From assembly GCA_024860865.1 (NCBI GenBank), contig JACRDV010000029.1, forward strand, positions 1 through 37,159: a stretch of DNA of 37,159 bases, read 5' to 3'. Source of the stretch: Methanobacteriota archaeon. GTDB lineage: Archaea; JACRDV01. The translations under genes and the position numbers were made by a program. How positions within the stretch are numbered: the first letter of the stretch is position 1; each line of letters starts with the position of its first letter. Below the pieces are notes generated by a model. That model worked only from the letters and a program-made list of their open reading frames with translations, searched no databases and was not told where the DNA came from. Below are positions 22,464 through 31,653 of this stretch, one piece after another.

Positions 22464-23609
22464 TTAATATTCTGCTTTTGGATACGATCCTAAAACTTTT
22501 AGAAAAGCAACCTTCTTTTCAAGCGATCTAAGAGCTTCTTCAATAATTGGCTCCCTAACATAACCTTCCATATCTACAAAGAAAAAATAATCGCCAAGCG
22601 CTCGTTTAGATGGCCTTGATTCAATTTTTGTTAAATTGATATTGCGGGCGGCAAATTCCCCTAAGGCTCGATATAGCTCTCCAGGTCTGTTTGATTTTAA
22701 TCCAAATACAACCGAAGTTTTGCTGTTTTTAACCCGTTTTTGCCCAGTTTTTGAAAGAACAATAAATCTAGTAAAATTTTCACCATCTTGGATACTCTCT
22801 GCTAGTGTTTTAAGGCCGTACAATCTGGCTGCTGTTTTTGAGCAAATAGCAGCTATGTCCTTAGTAAAACCTTCTGCAACAGACTTTGCCGCCTCAGCAG
22901 TGCTCGGACTTTGCTTTAATTCTGCACGCGGAAATCTACCTTTTAGGAATTGGTGAGTTTGCGCCAATGCCTGTGGATGTGAAATTATAGTTTTTATATT
23001 TTCGAATTTAGCATTTGGCTTAGCCGCTAAGCAGTGGATGATAGGTAAAACTATTTCGCCATAAATTTTAGCATTAGTTTCGAGCAGAGAATCGAGCGTA
23101 ATTCCAATTGATCCCTCAAGGGAATTTTCAACGGCAACTACTCCATGCTCAACTTTTTCTTCTTCAACGGCATTAAATATTTCAGGTATAGTAAGAAAGG
23201 ACTTTAACTCAATTGTATCAGTGAAATAATACCTCGCTGCTTCTTCAGTAAAGGTTCCTCGTGGCCCAAGAATTGCAACTAATAACTTTTTTCTCTTTGT
23301 TTTTACCCTTGGTTTATATTGTCGATGAAGAAGATGCTCTTTGCGGCGTGCATAATTTATCAAAACTCGCGTAAGAGATTGCGCGAATTCTGGATCAATC
23401 CCAAGTTGTTTGGCATGCTCGATTGCTTTATCAATTATTTCAAGTTCGCGTTTTTCATCATAAACTTCCATTCTCAGCTTTGTTTTTATTTTTTTAATAT
23501 CATATAAAAGCTGAATTCTCTGCGCGATTAACTCTCGAATTTGAAAATCAATGGAATCAATTTTTCTTCTAATTTCTTCAAGCTTTTGGCTGAGTTTTTT
23601 ATTTTTCAA
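22464..23609 (-). CDS. pheA: Chorismate mutase / prephenate dehydratase fusion (P-protein)
   Basis: Residues 1-95 form an AroQ-type chorismate mutase (EIRRKIDSIDFQIRELIAQR, KIKTKLRMEVYDEKRELEII). Residues about 108-285 form prephenate dehydratase: LGPRGTFTEEAARYYF, VAVENSLEGSIGITLD, and the catalytic TRF in GENFTRFIVL. Residues about 297-378 form an ACT domain with GELYRALGEFAARNINLTKI and ESRPSKR, so feedback inhibition by phenylalanine is expected. The start overlaps the end of the shikimate kinase gene by 11 bases, placing it last in the minus-strand aromatic operon. Confidence 0.92.
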   Translation of the reverse strand: MKNKKLSQKLEEIRRKIDSIDFQIRELIAQRIQLLYDIKKIKTKLRMEVYDEKRELEIIDKAIEHAKQLGIDPEFAQSLTRVLINYARRKEHLLHRQYKPRVKTKRKKLLVAILGPRGTFTEEAARYYFTDTIELKSFLTIPEIFNAVEEEKVEHGVVAVENSLEGSIGITLDSLLETNAKIYGEIVLPIIHCLAAKPNAKFENIKTIISHPQALAQTHQFLKGRFPRAELKQSPSTAEAAKSVAEGFTKDIAAICSKTAARLYGLKTLAESIQDGENFTRFIVLSKTGQKRVKNSKTSVVFGLKSNRPGELYRALGEFAARNINLTKIESRPSKRALGDYFFFVDMEGYVREPIIEEALRSLEKKVAFLKVLGSYPKAEY

Positions 23610-24498
23610 GACGAATACCTCTAGCTATCTTGTTATTTATGCCTGCCCACATTGTATACCCAGGGCGTTCCCTCCAAAGCCTCCTAATTAAACAATTTTC
23701 ACTAGGTCCAATCAACACTGGATCAAATATTGCAACATGAGCAGGACCTGTACCTGAGATACCAGCAGCTTCTGCCCCTACATCTAGTGCTTCAATTGTG
23801 ATAGTAGGATCATACCCAAATATTGCTGAATAAACCAATCCATTAAGAGTAAGAGCATTAAAAATATCCCCTTTAAGGGCAGCTTTGAATGCTAATTCAA
23901 CTTGCGGAGCAACTAGCCTGATCTTTCCAACATCAACGCTTGCAGTATATACTTTTTTTCGCGGGATGTAAATTTTAATACTTAAAGTTGGATCCATCTT
24001 AACTCGTTTTAAAATTTTTCTTTTATTATTATCTGTAATTACTCCTCCACCAAAATAAGATGCACATGCATCATCAAACGCACCGGTAATCGTAACCCCT
24101 GCTCCAATCGCTGCATCAACTCCAATATTTATTGCTTCCATATGTGATAACTTTTCACCAAGCGCAGCTGCAGTAGCAAGAACTGTAGCATTTGCAGCAA
24201 CGCTGCTGCTCTTTAACCCCCGTGCAATTGGAATGTTCCCTTGTGTTTTAATTGCAGCACCATAATCTTTTTCAGCTTTAAAGTGCTCAAGCGTTTTTTT
24301 TGCACAAAGCTCAATTAAAGTCGTGCTCTCTCTTGGAGCTCCAATAATTTTGCCCCTATATATCCTTGGCTCATTAATTAATTCAACAGTTGACTGAATG
24401 AACAAATCAAGTCCAAATGCAGCACCTTTTCCAGTGGCTATGGCATTGACAATAGTGGCTGCACCATGGGCAATTCCTAAACCTTTCACTATATCCAC
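23599..24498 (-). CDS. aroK: Archaeal shikimate kinase (GHMP superfamily)
   Basis: It phosphorylates shikimate with ATP. This is the archaeal GHMP form, not the P-loop bacterial enzyme. The ATP-binding motif IPIARGLKSSSVAANA spans residues 89-104. The C-terminal glycine loop is GISGTGPAHVAIF, and FGLDL and GAPRESTT are near the N-terminus. The length, 299 aa, fits. It overlaps the 81-aa gene upstream by 10 bases and pheA downstream by 11, indicating one transcript. Confidence 0.92.
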   Translation of the reverse strand: MDIVKGLGIAHGAATIVNAIATGKGAAFGLDLFIQSTVELINEPRIYRGKIIGAPRESTTLIELCAKKTLEHFKAEKDYGAAIKTQGNIPIARGLKSSSVAANATVLATAAALGEKLSHMEAINIGVDAAIGAGVTITGAFDDACASYFGGGVITDNNKRKILKRVKMDPTLSIKIYIPRKKVYTASVDVGKIRLVAPQVELAFKAALKGDIFNALTLNGLVYSAIFGYDPTITIEALDVGAEAAGISGTGPAHVAIFDPVLIGPSENCLIRRLWRERPGYTMWAGINNKIARGIRLEK

Positions 24499-24734
24499 CT
24501 GACTTTTTTAGCTTCTATTATTTGCTTCAAGATTATCGGTCGATCAACATTACAAAAATAAACTAAACCATCAATAGCTGTTAGATAGAGATGCTTTTTT
24601 CTTAGAATACCTACCAGAGAGTGAACTACTATACAATTTTCTCTCAAACTGATTAATTTTTGAAATTCCTCAGATGACAATTCAATTCTCGTTGTAACAA
24701 CAGGCGCAGACGTAACAGCTCGCACATTGGTCAC
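24489..24734 (-). CDS. Conserved-looking small protein of unknown function, 81 aa
   Basis: I do not recognise the family. The frame overlaps aroC by 4 bases (ATGA) and the shikimate kinase gene by 10, so it is very likely translated. The sequence begins with a strand, [19 protein letters not shown], then ELS-SEEFQKLISLRENCIV and a beta-rich part ending LYLTAIDGLVYFCNV. It ends in a basic helix. The small alpha/beta layout suggests a regulatory or binding subunit, perhaps for AroC or the kinase. Confidence 0.65.
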   Translation of the reverse strand: MTNVRAVTSAPVVTTRIELSSEEFQKLISLRENCIVVHSLVGILRKKHLYLTAIDGLVYFCNVDRPIILKQIIEAKKVRWI

Positions 24735-25852
24735 TTTAATGATGAACTTTCCTCAAATTTTGTCAAGTGGACATAACCAGCTCTCATCATATGGTCAACT
24801 AGAACTAATGCCAACATGGCCTCTGCAACAGGTACCACTCGGGGACATATCGATGGATCATGTTTTCCTTTAACTTCAATCTTAGCCTCTTTCATTGTTT
24901 TAAGGTTAATTGTGGTTTGAGGTAGTGCGATGGAAGAAGTCGGTTTAACTACTAATCTGGCAATTATTGGCATTCCGTTTGAGATCCCACCAAGAATGCC
25001 GCCAGCATTATTAGTTGTCGTTATAATTTTGCCAGTTTTAGGATCGATTGCAAATTGATCGTTAGCCTCAGAACCTCTCATTTTCGCTAATCTAAAGCCT
25101 GCTCCAATCTCAACTCCTTTGACTGCTCCAATGCTCATTAAAGCCTTTGCAATATCTGCATCGAGTTTATCGAATACAGGGTCCCCTAATCCTGCTGGGC
25201 AATTTAAAGCAATAACTTCAACAATTCCACCTACACTGTCTCCTTCTTCCTTTGCTCTTTTTATTTTTTGAACCATTTTTTCAGCAACATTTGAATCTGC
25301 GCATCGAATTGGATTTTTATCAGCGTTTCGAATTGCGTCGAAAGTCACTTTTTCGGGATCAATCCCAATTCCTGCAACTTCAATAACATGCCCAAGAATA
25401 TCAATTCCAAATTTTTTCAGTATTTTCTTTGCAATTGCACCTGCTGCAACTCTGGCAACTGTTTCTCTACCACTTGCCCTCCCTCCGCCTCTGTAATCAA
25501 CATGACCATACTTTAACCAATAAGTTAAGTCAGCATGCCCTGGTCTTGGCAAATCTTTAATTATTTCGTAAGGTTCATCTTCAAAGGCTATGTTTCGAAC
25601 AATCATTGTAATTGGAGTCCCTGTTGTCTTTCCGTTAAATACTCCAGATAAAATCTCAACTTTATCAAGCTCTGCTCGCGGACTAACTATTTCACTTACT
25701 CCGGGTCGCCTTCGGTTGAGTTCTTTTTGAACATCACTTTCTGAAAGCTCTAGTCCAGCCGGAACTCCATCAATTATAACACCGACCGCCACGTTATGTG
25801 ATTCGCCAAAAGTTGTTACTCGAAAAATTTGGCCAAACGAGTTTCCTGGCAT
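24731..25852 (-). CDS. aroC: Chorismate synthase
   Basis: It converts EPSP to chorismate using reduced FMN. The signatures are [39 protein letters not shown] and GGISNGMPI, with [14 protein letters not shown] between. The length, 373 aa, is normal. AGGTGA lies 4 bases upstream of the ATG. It is the first gene of the aroC, 81-aa, aroK, pheA operon. Confidence 0.95.
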   Translation of the reverse strand: MPGNSFGQIFRVTTFGESHNVAVGVIIDGVPAGLELSESDVQKELNRRRPGVSEIVSPRAELDKVEILSGVFNGKTTGTPITMIVRNIAFEDEPYEIIKDLPRPGHADLTYWLKYGHVDYRGGGRASGRETVARVAAGAIAKKILKKFGIDILGHVIEVAGIGIDPEKVTFDAIRNADKNPIRCADSNVAEKMVQKIKRAKEEGDSVGGIVEVIALNCPAGLGDPVFDKLDADIAKALMSIGAVKGVEIGAGFRLAKMRGSEANDQFAIDPKTGKIITTTNNAGGILGGISNGMPIIARLVVKPTSSIALPQTTINLKTMKEAKIEVKGKHDPSICPRVVPVAEAMLALVLVDHMMRAGYVHLTKFEESSSLK

Positions 25853-25998
25853 ATTTTCACCTGTAGAACTTTTTTAGTATCTCGTTCAAAAAGGCACTTC
25901 CTAAGGATAAATATCTTATGAAATTTGCTCTATAAAATATCTCACTATGGAAATATCTTTTTTGGGAAACGAGGATTTAAAAACGAGTGCTAGTAAAC

Positions 25999-26364
25999 TT
26001 ATCTTTCTTTTTTAATTTTATTTAATAATTCTTGTTTCAATACTGTTCTTTTTATTTGAAAAATAACAGTTCCACCACCTGTAAATTCCTTGCCTGGATC
26101 TAGACATTGGAGATATCCGATATCCCCTTCTTTGCAAAGACCTACTTCTTTTGGTTCTATTCCTCTACTCAATGGTACTAACATAGAGAGCATGGATCCA
26201 AATGCGTGAATGCAAAACGCATCGGTTTCTTTTAATATTAGCTTTGGTTCTTCAATTGTAATTTTATCTCCTTCTTTAAATACTGGACAATTTCCACGGA
26301 TTTCTTTTACTTTAATTTCAAGACGGTATAATTTAAATGAGTTAAGTTTACTTTTATCAGACAA
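25999..26364 (-). CDS. TIGR04076-family protein, 121 aa
   Basis: YRLEIKVKEIRGNCPVFKEG, then DKITIEEPKLILKETDAFCI, then LVPLSRGIEPKEVGL and LQCLDPGKEFTGGGTVIFQI are the hallmarks of TIGR04076. This is a short cytoplasmic family with conserved cysteines (GNCPVF, FCIHA, YLQC). The function is unknown. It lies between the VWA operon and aroC with its own flanking spaces. Confidence 0.75.
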   Translation of the reverse strand: MSDKSKLNSFKLYRLEIKVKEIRGNCPVFKEGDKITIEEPKLILKETDAFCIHAFGSMLSMLVPLSRGIEPKEVGLCKEGDIGYLQCLDPGKEFTGGGTVIFQIKRTVLKQELLNKIKKER

Positions 26365-26508
26365 AGGATATTCCCATTCGCTATTTAATCTTAAACTATT
26401 AAAATCTTTATTGAATTCTAACCCATGTGCATTGAAACTAAAGAGCTACTTTAAAGGTTTTTCAAACTTTGAAATGAACAAATAAAGAAAAATATTCGAG
26501 TATCTTCC

Positions 26509-28875
26509 TTATGCTCTTCCCATTTTTTGTATTTCTTTTATTCTCCGTATGACTACTTCAATGAAAAATAGTGTTAAAGCCGTTAATAAAAATGGCAAAC
26601 GCATATCAATTTTTTCTGCTACTATATGTCTTGTTTTTGCTTTTGCTTGTTGCGCTATATCCTCGAATGATTCTGGATTGAGCTCATATACCTTTCCACC
26701 AGTTATTTTAACAATTTTAAACAAATTCTCATTAAACCCAAGACTTATAAATTCTGCTGGATAGTTGGCGGCAACTACGTCATCATACCCATCTGCGCTA
26801 ATATCATAAAATCCCACTATTTCGGGCTTGAATGTAGCACGATATTTGTTTACATCAATTTTTGAAGTTTTCAATTGCCTTCCTTCTGCACTAATGCCAA
26901 GAGGTTTTGAAGAAGTTGCAATAACTTGGAGCACATCGCCTAAGCTTACATCTTGGGCATCGATTTTTATGGCCTTTGTTTTCTCAGGATCTCCTACGAC
27001 CCAGTTTGTTATTGTGGATATCAACTTCGCACTTTTGTCTACATAGAGCTGCGAAGACCATTTTGTACCATCATCAGTTGTAAGAGAAACCACCCTCCCT
27101 AAACCAAATCTCCATGCTGTTACAATAGGTTTTCCAGTTAGAGTCGCAACTAAGAGCTGAGCGCCAGCCTTTGGTGTTACATCATTATAACCATAAACGG
27201 AGGCACTCAATTCCAGATTTTGGGTAATAAAATGATTTTTATCAACCACCACTGCAGCATAAACATTCTGAGGAGTTACTCCCCTTCCAAAAACAAACTT
27301 TAAACGCTCGTTTTCTTCCATTTTAAAATACATACCATTTCCAACTTTAGCTAAATCTTCCAAAAAGGCTTCATTAGTATCATATCCAACCCCTACTGTG
27401 TAGGTCTTTATTCCACGAGTGGCCATACTTTTTGCTTTTGAGAGAGAAAGGTCCTCAAATTCGGTATTACCATCCGATACTATCGCAACATTTTTACTGC
27501 CCTCGAATCTTCCAATCATATCATCAGCAGCAGCTTGAGCAGGATATGTAACTGTTCCACCTCCAAATTGTAACCTAGCTACTCTATCCTCTAAGGCGTG
27601 CTTGTCAGAATATGCTGCGAATGGAATTACAACATAGGGATCAGTATTAAAAGCAATGACTCCGAGGGAATCCTGAGGCAATAAGCTCCTCATTAAACCC
27701 ACGGCAATAGCTTTCTCAACATCTGCTTTAGTATAATTGCCAAAAACTGATCCTGTACTTCCAGATATATCAATAACTATTACTACGGCAATACCCTCTT
27801 CACCAGAGAATGGAACTGACTTGACAGGCAAAAGAGTCTCAAGAAGTGAATCTCTATAGCTTCCTTTCTCAAATGCATGGGTACCACCCACTGCAACTAG
27901 GCCGTTGCCCTTGCCAACATAATTCTTCAGTGATTCTACATCGCCTTTTGATGTCTTATTTACACTCACATCATTTAAAAAAACTACGTCATAGTTTTCA
28001 ATGTTTTCTAAATTTTTTGAAAATCTGAAATCATAGATGCTGTCCAAAATCTTAGCTAATGGTGAAGCTGATGAATCTGAAACGAACAATATTTTAGGCT
28101 TTGGAACAACATATATCGATTTGAAGAATACATTATTTACTGCAAACTGATCAAAAGTAGTTGGGAATATTTCAGCTTTAATCTCATGAATGCCTTCTGT
28201 GTTGAAAATATGTTTGAGAGGGATAACTACCTTCTTTTCCTTTTGCTGGATATTTTCAGAAATAACAACTTTATCATCAACAGTCACTTCAAGCTTGTAT
28301 GATGATTCATTACCTACATGCTCTAATATTATATTATATATGGCTTCAGATCTTAACAAAACTTTTTTGTTACCTTCTATCTTCACTCCAACATCGCTTT
28401 TTTCCGGGATTAGATGAATTGCATGAATAGTTACGTTCATTTTCGCTGCGAATGTCGCAACATCTGTTAGATCTCTTCCATAGTTGTTATTTCCATCACT
28501 GAAAAGTATAATGTTTTCACCTTTACTAGCTTCACTAAATATTGCATCACCCAAGGCAGTTTTATTCCCTTGTGATACATACTTTAATTTAACATCTCCA
28601 GGTTTTACTTTATTTAATGTTCCCATTGCTCTGCCATAAAGCTCCATACTGGTCGAATTATCGACCAAAAGAGTTATGTGAGCTTCACCTTCTTTAACAT
28701 CTTCTTTTACCATAAAAGGAGAGGCAAGAGCTGCCACCATGAGAGAGGCAATTACAAATCTATTTCCAATTAACATTATATTGCTTTTTGTTATCTCGCT
28801 TTTTCTAATAGTATAGTAAAACAAGAATGCTATTGGAATAATTAAAGCCAAGAAATATAGATGCTCAAAGTTCAA
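26509..28875 (-). CDS. Large BatB-like membrane protein with two VWA domains
   Basis: The protein has 788 residues. Two N-terminal helices (about 4-22 and 40-58) resemble the BatA aerotolerance start. A first VWA domain has LLVDNSTSMELYG and ILFSDGNNNYG. A middle region with KILFVSDSS and NYDVVFLNDV resembles a class I amidotransferase fold. A second VWA domain has VIVIDISGSTGS (MIDAS) with VGVIAFNTDP and VAIVSDGNTE. A beta domain and a C-terminal helix (LPFLLTALTLFFIEVVI) end it. The soluble domains should lie outside. It is the last gene of the MoxR operon and adjoins the previous gene with no gap. Confidence 0.8.
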   Translation of the reverse strand: MNFEHLYFLALIIPIAFLFYYTIRKSEITKSNIMLIGNRFVIASLMVAALASPFMVKEDVKEGEAHITLLVDNSTSMELYGRAMGTLNKVKPGDVKLKYVSQGNKTALGDAIFSEASKGENIILFSDGNNNYGRDLTDVATFAAKMNVTIHAIHLIPEKSDVGVKIEGNKKVLLRSEAIYNIILEHVGNESSYKLEVTVDDKVVISENIQQKEKKVVIPLKHIFNTEGIHEIKAEIFPTTFDQFAVNNVFFKSIYVVPKPKILFVSDSSASPLAKILDSIYDFRFSKNLENIENYDVVFLNDVSVNKTSKGDVESLKNYVGKGNGLVAVGGTHAFEKGSYRDSLLETLLPVKSVPFSGEEGIAVVIVIDISGSTGSVFGNYTKADVEKAIAVGLMRSLLPQDSLGVIAFNTDPYVVIPFAAYSDKHALEDRVARLQFGGGTVTYPAQAAADDMIGRFEGSKNVAIVSDGNTEFEDLSLSKAKSMATRGIKTYTVGVGYDTNEAFLEDLAKVGNGMYFKMEENERLKFVFGRGVTPQNVYAAVVVDKNHFITQNLELSASVYGYNDVTPKAGAQLLVATLTGKPIVTAWRFGLGRVVSLTTDDGTKWSSQLYVDKSAKLISTITNWVVGDPEKTKAIKIDAQDVSLGDVLQVIATSSKPLGISAEGRQLKTSKIDVNKYRATFKPEIVGFYDISADGYDDVVAANYPAEFISLGFNENLFKIVKITGGKVYELNPESFEDIAQQAKAKTRHIVAEKIDMRLPFLLTALTLFFIEVVIRRIKEIQKMGRA

Positions 28876-30717
28876 TTATAATTCGCCTCTCTTTTTGAGA
28901 TATAATAATTCCGAAAATACCAACACTAACGCCAATGGGAGTAAATAATAATTAAAATCTTTTTTCGCATCTCTGGTTATCCGTGCAATATGCGAGCTAA
29001 TATTTCGAGCAGTTGAGATGGAAGTGTAAGAGATATCTGATTCTTTCTCATCAATGAGATTTGATGCAATTTTTGTCTCTTTAATTTCGTATATCCCAAC
29101 TTCATCTAAAAACAATTTTTCTGTTTTTAAGGCTGTTGAAGGTGTTTTTACATTTGTTTCTTTTTGCAGCGGCAATAAATCGCCAGTCTTAAGGTTATAT
29201 ACCTTTACTGCATCGCTCTCTCTCATTCCTTCAATTAATTTTAGCCAAAAGATTGGAAAAGAAGGTTTCAAGTGAAAATCACTCCACGTATCTTCAGGAC
29301 GAACTCCAATGTAGGCTACTGTACCTTTACCGAGGCTCCAATATGCTATAAGAGGCGTATTATCATTTTGTGCCGTTGCTAGCACAATAGAACCATTTTT
29401 TCTGCTCGCAAATAAGTACTTTGTAGAAATGCCTTCGAAATATATGTCCTTTGTGATCTCATTTATTGTTTCAATCTTAACCTTAGTTTTCCCAAAACTC
29501 TCATTGATTTTAACTGGTAACGCAGAGCGCAAATCATCAAAGGTTCTTAGATAGTCTGAAGCAATAACAATTAGGCTTCCACCGTTTTCAACATATTTTA
29601 TAAGATTACTAAGAGTACCAGGTAACAAAGAGTCCTTCTTAAATTTATCCAATATTACCACATCATAAGAATCGAAAGCAGGTACTACTGGAGGAATTGC
29701 TTCGCTAAACTCAACGCTTCCAGATGCTAACAAAGCAAGTTTCAAATAAGAAGTAAAAGTTTTGTTCTCAGTAATGATGAGTGTCTTATACTTTTTAGGC
29801 GTTGGAATTACAATAAGAGCTTTATTATCCACAGAAAAATCATCATCTGGCTCGAGATTTATTGCTGTAATTCCAGGAGAAAGATTGCGTAAAATAAAAA
29901 GTTCATCTGAAAGTGGCTGAACAATTCTCTGCTCAGATGATATTGTTCTATCACGTGATGACTTAAGTGTAATTGTCTCCTTTCTGTTCATGTAATTCTT
30001 TACTGTAATTAAATAGCCTTCCTTCATGGGTTTTAAATCCACTATTCCAATGTTTTTTCCTTCGCCACCTACATTCACTAAGTCTACTCTGATATCCTCT
30101 GCCTTTGCAAGTTTTTCAGCTAGCAACGGATCAGTTGCTGAATTAGAAAAATCAGAAAAAACTATGATCCTTTTGCTTTGTCCAGAAAGAAGGTCTTTAG
30201 CTAATATAATTGCATCTCCGAGGTTAGTGGTAGTAGCTCCAGGTTTTACCTCATCTAAAACATTCTTGGCATCTTTGCCACTTCCTTCCCTTAAAGCAAC
30301 AATTGGAATGTTTTCAGCTAGAATAACGCTCACTTTATCCTTATCTGAGACAACATTCTTAGCAAGTTCTACTGCTTTATTGAATCTGCTTGGAATCGTA
30401 TCCGTAGATTGCATGCTTGCAGATGCATCTAATATTAGAACAATATTTTCAGACTCTAAAGTTTCTGTAGTGAAATAAAATGGATTAATCATAGCTACAG
30501 CGAGTAACGATAAAACAAAAAGCTGAATCAAAAGTAAAGGATCTTTAACAAACCTTCTTAACAAGGAACTAATTTTATCTTGTTTTTTTTGGATTTCTAG
30601 AATGAACATGAGAGAGGGTATCTTAACATCCTTAGGTTTTGGTTTAATCAAATAAAGTATTATAATGGGAATTAAAGCTGCAAAGGCCCATGTTGCAAGC
30701 GGATTTGTGATTTCCAA
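28876..30717 (-). CDS. BatA-like membrane protein with VWA domain
   Basis: The protein has 613 residues. It has an N-terminal helix (TWAFAALIPIIILYLI) and a second (LLIQLFVLSLLAVAMI), then a VWA domain with IVLILDASASMQSTDT as MIDAS motif and IIVFSDFSNSATD. A Rossmann-like amidotransferase-type domain (YDVVILDKFKKDSLL, ENGGSLIVIASDYL) follows, then a C-terminal helix (LLPLALVLVFSELLYL) and basic tail. It is close kin in layout to the next gene. MoxR/VWA systems act in complex assembly or envelope stress. Confidence 0.8.
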   Translation of the reverse strand: MEITNPLATWAFAALIPIIILYLIKPKPKDVKIPSLMFILEIQKKQDKISSLLRRFVKDPLLLIQLFVLSLLAVAMINPFYFTTETLESENIVLILDASASMQSTDTIPSRFNKAVELAKNVVSDKDKVSVILAENIPIVALREGSGKDAKNVLDEVKPGATTTNLGDAIILAKDLLSGQSKRIIVFSDFSNSATDPLLAEKLAKAEDIRVDLVNVGGEGKNIGIVDLKPMKEGYLITVKNYMNRKETITLKSSRDRTISSEQRIVQPLSDELFILRNLSPGITAINLEPDDDFSVDNKALIVIPTPKKYKTLIITENKTFTSYLKLALLASGSVEFSEAIPPVVPAFDSYDVVILDKFKKDSLLPGTLSNLIKYVENGGSLIVIASDYLRTFDDLRSALPVKINESFGKTKVKIETINEITKDIYFEGISTKYLFASRKNGSIVLATAQNDNTPLIAYWSLGKGTVAYIGVRPEDTWSDFHLKPSFPIFWLKLIEGMRESDAVKVYNLKTGDLLPLQKETNVKTPSTALKTEKLFLDEVGIYEIKETKIASNLIDEKESDISYTSISTARNISSHIARITRDAKKDFNYYLLPLALVLVFSELLYLKKRGEL

Positions 30718-30762
30718 TTTTTATCACTAAGGAATGTCCCTTTTTAATAATAGTAGTTGTCT

Positions 30763-31653
30763 TTAGGAGTGCTCAATTATCTCTAAAAACGCATCAAAAA
30801 TAGGAGTATCTGATGTTATAGAATAGAAGTCAGCTCCTACATCATCGCAAACTTTTTTTATTGCGCCAGCATGCTCATCTAGTATTTTTTTATAATTAGC
30901 TTTAAAAGCAGGGCTAATATAAGTACGTCTCATTTCAGAAGTTTCGGAATCGTATAACTTTGTATCACCTTCTACTCCTTCTAAGTTTTTTTCTTTAGGA
31001 TCTAAAACTTGGATTAACACTAAATCATGGGATCCTCTCGCGATCTTGTATATGCCAGTATCTAGAGAAGACAAAGGCTCTAAAAAGTCTGAAATTATTA
31101 TTACAAGAGACCTTGATCTAATTATCTTGCTATATTGATCTGCGCACACATTTAACCTTGTTTTTCCCTCAAGAGATGTGCTATTTAACAGCTCCACCGC
31201 ATCTAAAAAGTGTCTTTTACCTCTTCTTGGTTGCATTATGTCCTTTAACTCATCTGAGTATGTTGAGAGCGCAAACCTTTCATTTTCATTAGTCACTAAG
31301 TATGCAAACCCAGCACCGATCATAGCGGCATAATCAAATTTTTTTATCTCTCCAAACTCCATGCTTTTGCTGCAATCAACTAAAATATGGGTTGTGAGAT
31401 TCTTCTCTTCTTCAAATCTGCGAATGTATAACTTCTCTGTTCTGGAATAAACCTTCCAAGCTATTGATTTTATATCATCTCCAGGAAAATATTCTCTATA
31501 ATCGACAGTATCGATGCCTTTTCCTTCCTTTATAGATACTCTTGCGCCAGCGTATATGCTTATTACTCTTTTTTTGACCATAAAACTGAAGCGATCTAAC
31601 TCCTTACAGAAATCTATGTCTATCAATTTATCACAATTTTTGAATGATTTCAT
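30763..31653 (-). CDS. DUF58-domain protein of the MoxR/VWA operon
   Basis: DUF58 signatures are DTVDYREYFPGDDIKSIAWK, YIRRFEEEKN and the VWA-like strand HILVDCSKSMEFG. LVIIISDFLEPLSSL (near 173-187) is the second VWA-type strand. DUF58 proteins follow moxR almost universally. The gene overlaps the end of moxR by 23 bases. There is no membrane helix, so it should act in the cytoplasm with MoxR. Confidence 0.9.
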   Translation of the reverse strand: MKSFKNCDKLIDIDFCKELDRFSFMVKKRVISIYAGARVSIKEGKGIDTVDYREYFPGDDIKSIAWKVYSRTEKLYIRRFEEEKNLTTHILVDCSKSMEFGEIKKFDYAAMIGAGFAYLVTNENERFALSTYSDELKDIMQPRRGKRHFLDAVELLNSTSLEGKTRLNVCADQYSKIIRSRSLVIIISDFLEPLSSLDTGIYKIARGSHDLVLIQVLDPKEKNLEGVEGDTKLYDSETSEMRRTYISPAFKANYKKILDEHAGAIKKVCDDVGADFYSITSDTPIFDAFLEIIEHS

